Source: Acephala macrosclerotiorum
Taxonomy: Eukaryota > Ascomycota > Leotiomycetes > Helotiales > Mollisiaceae
Reading direction: 5' to 3'
Length of the DNA: 64,000 nucleotides
Assembly (NCBI GenBank): GCA_014904845.1
Contig: MU119403.1
Coordinates: 1-64,000, forward strand
Under the pieces are notes generated by a model. That model was not told where the DNA came from and did no database searches. It saw nothing but the letters and a program-made list of their open reading frames with translations. The translations under genes and the position numbers were made by a program. Below are positions 60,479 to 64,000 of this stretch, one piece after another. Numbering within the stretch: position 1 is the first letter of the stretch; each line of letters opens with the position of its first letter.

Positions 60479-62219
60479 TTACGCAATCACCATGAATTCA
60501 GTCCTCCACCTAAAATCGTCAACTTCCTCTAGCCACTGGTACACACTTTGCCACTCCCATATATCACTGTCAAGCTTCTGCGTACAAACCGCCGCAGTCA
60601 TGCCATAAGCTTCCCCCCTGTTCATTCCTCCCTTGTATGGAACCGTCCCGCATTCAGCTAGAGGTTTCACAATTCTCACCTTATTACCAGCGCTTAAAAG
60701 ACTTCCGATCTTATGGCAAGCAAGTGCCGTATCCGGCTGCTCATAAACCTCAACCATCTCCTCAATATCAGGGTTTAGTTCCTGCTGTGTAGGGTGTCCA
60801 GTTCCTAGAGGTGTTTTCCTACAGAAGAACCCTTGACGGTACGCGGCTAGCAGGCCTGCATTCATATCTTGAACCAGCCATTTACTTTGAAGACCACCAT
60901 CTGTATTGCCCGCAATATAGCTCCCTTGGCCGTCGTATGGCTGATAGCACACCATATAGTGTTGTTGATCGGAATTTTGGCTGTCGTTTAGTGGGACCGT
61001 ACGAAGCTGAGGCCGGATATATGGCGTACTTGGAGCCCATCTATATCCTGCAGATTCGATCCTGGGGGCACTAGACATGAGAAATCCGGTACGGATACCT
61101 CTCTGTGATTTCCATAAATTGATTGCCGAATTTTCGCCTTTGAGGTTATTGAGAAGCCCCCAGATCACAACCTCATCACCAGATCGAGAGGCATGCCGCT
61201 GGCTGAGGAGAAGCCCCGAATCCTCGACAGATATTGCATCAGAAAAATGAGAAGGGTGGAGGTGTTGAGCGCTGCCAAGAAGAACTGCTAAGTCTATTGC
61301 TCCTTCGTCGAGAATCCTACAAAGAAGGTCTATGAGTGATATCAACTGGCCATTGCTGCATAGGATATTGACATCGCTGCTTCCACGGATTGCCTCTAGC
61401 ATCGTCCAAGCGCGTACGTTCCAATCGCAAACGAGAAGAATTGAGAACAAAGTCTCTAGGGTTGCTATATCTGGAGCAGAAATGTCGATTGATTCCAAGT
61501 CCATGTCGCTGATCAAGACCACTTTACTCGTAGTGAAAACTGAGTTGATTGTATTAATAGCTTCTTTGCGGAGTTTTTGCTCGCTTGGTATACATGTGGA
61601 GTCGATCTAGTACGAATCGGAGTTGCAAGCTTTGGCCAAGGAAGAATACTTCTGATGAAGGCACACGTTGATGCCATGCTCTGGTCTACCACCCTGCCCA
61701 TGGCTCCAAACATGAGAAATTGCCATTGTACGCGGATTTGCCTCACAATACTGTAAACAGTTATTGTTACTATCAATGCATACAGCTCGTGCCCCTGTAA
61801 AGCTCCGATAAGATTCCTCAGACCATCGTATCCTTTCGCAACGGCCGCCGCAAGATGATGTATGCTGAGACTGTGACTTGGTCTCCGCATCTGTGAACCG
61901 TTGACAAGATTCTGGCCTATCGCCTTGGCAGGTGAGATCTGATCCCTTTGCGCAACGCCCTGGGCGCTCCCCAAAATATGAATCAAAGCGGAACAGCATG
62001 GTTCGAAAGTCTAGACCCAATGATGACCTATTCGTACGGAGAATCTTAAATGCCCAATTGCACATGTAGTCGATCCCATTACCTCGGTAGTCCTCCGAAT
62101 CAACTTCTTCAAGCCTCTTTATGCCTTGAATTGCGAATAGAGAACTCCACTCAGGCGAATAGCCTTGCCGAAGTTGAACCTGGCCGTGCCCTGCCTTTGA
62201 CGGCTTGAACTTTGAAATG
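60479..62219 (-). pseudogene. HET-type protein, 5'-truncated and with an in-frame TAG
   Basis: One frame runs from about 62219 down to 60479, broken only by TAG at 61607-61609. There the sequence reads NSDSY-stop-IDSTCIPSEQKLRKEA; the HET motif expects Trp before ID, so TGG has become TAG. Before it are YSPEWSSLFAIQGI, RAVCIDSNNNCLQYCEAN and TMAISHVWSHGQGGRPE; after it RAWTMLEAIRGS and GFLMSSAPRIESAGYRWAPS. The 5' end has no start codon. The frame runs into AT-rich then GC-rich repeat sequence at about 62220, so it is probably cut by an insertion. Readthrough is possible but not indicated. Confidence 0.75.
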
Positions 62220-62640
62220 ATATAAAACTTTTAATTTATAGAGTTTTTATTCGCACCGGCTCCGCCGCCGCGAGTGGGGGCGTTCCCCCCCCAGCTCTAC
62301 GGGGAGCTGGAGCTGTTCTACGGGGAGCTTTATAGAGAGCTTTAAACTACGGGAGCGCTAAGTGCCAAAAGCGACACATCTTGGCGTTTCTTGGCGCAAA
62401 AACGGGATTTAAATTTTTCAAAAATATCACGTGTTATTACGTAAACTCTACGTGGACTTTTTTTCCCCTGGCAGGAAACTTTTTAACTATCGTAAAAGGC
62501 ATATCGTTTCAGGCTACTTTTTTTTCACCGGTTTCGTTTAGCCGCTAGACGTAAGCGGGCGTTTTTGCCTGAGCCTAGGGTGAGCCTGAGCACAACCTGA
62601 ATATCCTAAGTGCGCCGCCTGCGCATGATTATTTGGAGCC
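62220..62640. other. Repeat-like sequence replacing the 5' end of the HET gene
   Basis: It begins AT-rich, then has C/G runs and a short repeated phrase CTACGGGGAGCT (about 62298-62330). No coding potential. It looks like the edge of an inserted element, but no termini were found. Confidence 0.4.
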
Positions 62641-62670
62641 CATTTTGGTCCCCGGAAGGCCGTCCCCGCC

Positions 62671-62918
62671 TCTCCACCGGAGAAAAAAGTGGCCGACTTT
62701 GGCATGCGAGAACACTAAAATCCAAAGTACTTAACACTTTATTTCTCAACATTCCATGCTTTAAAACCTCTGCAGCTAGAGGAATACTTCAAAAAATAAC
62801 TAATGTATATACACATAAAAAAATATTATAAGATTTGTTAATTGTTTATTGGCAATATTGTAGATTTGTCGCATTTGCGCACTTAGACAAAATCGGCCAC
62901 TTTTTTCTCCGGTGGAGA
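62671..62918. repeat. Inverted-repeat element, MITE-like
   Basis: Two 30-base arms, 62671-62700 and 62889-62918, are inverse copies with one C/T difference; the core word is CCACCGGAGAAAAAAGTGGC. The 188-bp centre is AT-rich. The sequences outside the arms show only faint inverted similarity, and no target duplication was found. It may be a small non-autonomous element or a fragment of one. Confidence 0.5.
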
Positions 62919-63507
62919 ACCTGCTCCCTCGTCCCAAGTTCTTACAGAGCCGAATTCGGACCCCCTGAGCACTTAAGCATTTCGTCATGTGATTGCCCAG
63001 GTGGCTTCCCGTTTCTCAGCTAATTACACTTTGTCCGACCCAGGATTGGACAGAGGTGCAGCCTGCCATCAGTTAAGATATTCCATCTTCTAGTTCAAGG
63101 AAGAATAGATCTGATGAATATATGGTTGCAGTGACCTGTTTGCTGGGGTTACATGGCAGCTGAACGGATAGCATAGGTATTATGGGTAGGGTTGCACGGA
63201 CCCGGGATGACTGGAGCCTCGTAACTGCGCCCTATCCGTCGCCTGGAGCATTTGAGGCTGAGCTTAGCCTCGCTCGCATTTTAATAGGGGCAAAAAGCAC
63301 CGCCGTCTCCCAACCATATTTCAGTCCTTCGGACTATCGAGACATTTCGTTGAATTGATACTTTGACCGAGATCCATTTGTTAGCCCAGGTCGGACAAGC
63401 GATATTTGCGGGAAGAAGAGTGCTCCTGACTTTCAGGGATCAAAGTGTGGCTCATACATAATCGCAACCTCGGTATCACTTAAGCGGTAGAACAACCTTC
63501 AATCCTC
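62919..63507. other. Intergenic, upstream of a partial HET-type gene
   Basis: Normal composition. No supported feature. Confidence 0.45.
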
Positions 63508-64000
63508 TTGGAAAGAACTATGCCTGGTCTATCAGCGAAACGGCAAGCTCAGGATCTCGTCGTGCCGTACGCAAAGCATCCAAGGATTGCGCTTGGTCAA
63601 CAAAGTGCGGTCGATGCAGAATACAGAGACGATGAAGCCTCGAATAAACTCGACCAGATATGTCACGACTGTCAAAAGATTGACTTTGAAGCGATATTTG
63701 GAGAAGACAGGAGAGATCCACGCCTTCACAAGATCTGGGGCAATCGGCGGTTTTATTTGTCCTAGATGAGTCAGCAAAGCAATTGCACTCTATGTCAATT
63801 CTTTTACAGGACAAGGGAACCACCATTAGACAAAACCGTCGTCGCTCCGGTTTACTGCCTTTGCGTCTTTTCGGCAAAGAGCGGGCTCGGTGCTTGGCAG
63901 CTTGGCTTTGACGATTCGCCTGCCTTCATAGTTGTTCCAAGCCAGGTCAATTATCCACATTCCTACCAAAATACCGATGGCATCATTATGGAACTTTCTG
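63508..64000 (+). pseudogene. N-terminal part of a HET-type gene, interrupted by a stop, runs off the window
   Basis: The frame from ATG 63508 has ICHDCQKIDFEAIF, a Cys-x2-Cys start common before HET domains, then LHKIWGNRRFYLS and TAG at 63763-63765. The same frame goes straight on with MSQQSNCTLCQFFYRTREPP and AKSGLGAWQLGFDD to the end of the window. C..C..ID...C.LC is the usual N-terminal zinc-binding-like layout. The stop could be nonsense or part of an unseen splice event; no intron of normal size fits. The HET domain proper would lie beyond 64000. Confidence 0.5.

Overview
The window is nuclear DNA of a filamentous ascomycete (Pezizomycotina). The evidence is many short 49-103 nt GT-AG introns with CTAAC-type branch points, a highly reducing polyketide synthase, HET-domain and 2EXR-domain genes, a Fot1/pogo transposon, and a very AT-rich block with the look of repeat-induced point mutation (RIP). 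The large load of 2EXR and HET genes together with AT isochores suggests Leotiomycetes, but the class is an inference.

Region 1 (1-16330) is a gene-free AT-rich block. It holds nested, mutated LTR retroelements: an outer element (195-bp LTRs at 1659-1853 and 14664-14858) split by an inner one (about 248-bp LTRs at 5705-5952 and 11593-11841). A 770-bp insert of normal base composition (4208-4977) and other ancient repeats lie alongside. The few remaining cytosines sit mostly in CpG.

Region 2 (16.7-22.3 kb) has a glutamine-rich coiled-coil protein whose N-terminus resembles the helical domain of fungal NLR-type proteins, and a multi-pass membrane protein broken by a frameshift.

Region 3 (23.2-37.3 kb) is a small secondary-metabolite locus. 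A complete eight-exon reducing PKS (KS-AT-DH-MT-ER-KR-ACP, 2652 aa, no releasing domain) is divergently transcribed from an FSH1/LovG-type serine hydrolase that is well placed to release its product in trans. An MFS exporter with an unusually long N-terminal tail follows. Short AT-rich islands lie on either side of the PKS/hydrolase pair and after the MFS gene.

Region 4 (37.9-64 kb) is accessory, decaying territory. It has an intact HET gene and three apparently intact 2EXR genes. It also has 2EXR, carboxylesterase, F-box-like, membrane-protein and HET pseudogenes. A PIF/Harbinger-like MITE lies here, and a Fot1-type transposon sits inside a 2EXR gene. Several pseudogenes have tryptophan codons turned into TAG, the change expected from RIP-like G-to-A mutation.

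Exon structures were built by hand from splice signals, frame and family knowledge. No database search was possible.
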